Source: Bacteroidota bacterium
Lineage (GTDB): Bacteria; Bacteroidota; Rhodothermia; Rhodothermales; Bin80
Assembly: GCA_026702635.1 (NCBI GenBank)
Contig: JAPPBZ010000131.1
Location: 1-5,751 of the forward strand
DNA length: 5,751 bases
Direction: 5' to 3'
Position numbers and translations under genes: made by a program
Shown here: piece after piece, positions 5,516 to 5,751 of the stretch
How positions within the stretch are numbered: the stretch's first letter is position 1
How the letters are laid out: every line of letters starts with the position of its first letter
Notes under the pieces: generated by a model
The model's database searches: none
Seen by the model: only the letters and a program-made list of their open reading frames with translations
What the model was told of the DNA's origin: nothing

Positions 5516-5751
5516 TTAATCAATCAAGCCGTAGAAACGCTCAAAGAATCCTTCGAGCTTGTTGAGAACCGCCTGCTTTTTGATTGCATAATTGTTGTTC
5601 TGGCCGAATATTGCAGTTGGTGGCAATATCTTCGTGATTGCGGTTCCAGTTTTCGGTACTGCACCATCGCGGAAGGCATTCTTAACAAATATTTTCTAGC
5701 ACGGCACGCTTTACGGCGCCTCCGATCCGCGAAAGGACGGAGCGGCGCTCG
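5516..5751 (-). pseudogene. C-terminal end of a larger protein, apparently frameshifted; possibly the tail of a type I restriction HsdR subunit
   Basis: Two minus-strand frames join into one sensible protein end. Bases 5750 to 5691 read ERRSVLSRIGGAVKRAVLEN. The same frame then meets TAA, while the frame one base over (5695-5516) carries on as NAFRDGAVPKTGTAITKILPP, then FGQNNNYAIKKQAVLNKLEG, ending FERFYGLID and TAA at 5516. Removing one base from the AAA run (5687-5689) or the TTTT run (5692-5695) restores a continuous reading, LENIVKNAFRDGAVPKTGT. The gene body lies beyond the window. From memory, the tail pattern PKTGTAITKILPP, then KKQAVL.KL..FFERF.GL, resembles the C-termini of some type I restriction HsdR proteins, but no helicase or nuclease motif is visible here. 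The shift may be a true mutation or a homopolymer sequencing error. The DUF4238 gene follows on the same strand after 176 bases. Confidence 0.5.

Noticed and set aside
5715..5750. Strong GC-rich hairpin (GCGCC-TCCG with CGGA-gc-GGCGC) near the right edge, resembling a mobile-element end.
   Set aside because: The same bases read through as coding sequence of the gene tail once the frameshift is allowed, and no second copy or target duplication is visible.
5498..5751. Plus-strand frame open to the window end, starting MGSIESLINQAVETLK.
   Set aside because: It lies opposite the much more natural minus-strand tail, and its Cys- and Trp-rich middle is typical of an antisense shadow.

Overview
The window is bacterial DNA from an organism I cannot place. 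Two genes at the left encode exported, twin-arginine-type enzymes: an amidase-like protein and a YghX-type dienelactone hydrolase. Similar TAT-tagged amidases are familiar to me from environmental lineages such as Acidobacteriota and Gemmatimonadota, but nothing here fixes the phylum. Shine-Dalgarno sites are mostly weak, and one gene looks leaderless. The left third has the higher GC of catabolic or core genes. From about 2000 onward the DNA is visibly more AT-rich (one sampled 60-base stretch inside the DUF4238 gene is 43% GC), gene-sparse and made of small genes of unknown function. That is the texture of accessory DNA.

Layout. (1) 1-270, minus: N-terminal 90 residues of a TAT-exported amidase-like protein. 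(2) 271-870: divergent intergenic region with palindromes and one doubtful 64-residue reading frame. (3) 871-1758, plus: complete dienelactone hydrolase of the YghX type with an intact Cys-Asp-His triad. (4) 1759-2141: mostly non-coding, starting with a hairpin just after the stop. (5) 2142-2711 and 2795-3061, both minus and probably one operon: a soluble protein of unknown function, preceded by an 88-residue protein with one C-terminal membrane segment. (6) 3261-3806, plus, divergent from that pair: a three-helix membrane protein of unknown function behind a good -35/-10 pair whose predicted start is the ATG itself. (7) 3807-4478: 672 bases with no convincing gene but several inverted repeats. 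(8) 4479-5339, minus: a DUF4238 family protein (HHYVPQF motif near the N-terminus). (9) 5516-5751, minus: the C-terminal end of a larger protein in two reading frames joined by one apparent single-base shift. It may be the tail of a type I restriction HsdR subunit, an identification made from memory and weak.

How the parts may fit. The two left genes are ordinary periplasmic hydrolases. The right two thirds hold two small membrane proteins in a divergent arrangement, a soluble partner, a DUF4238 gene and a possible restriction-enzyme tail. Together they suggest a defence- or conflict-type accessory island. No nucleotide cyclase, NTPase or nuclease domain is visible, so this is inference from architecture and context only.
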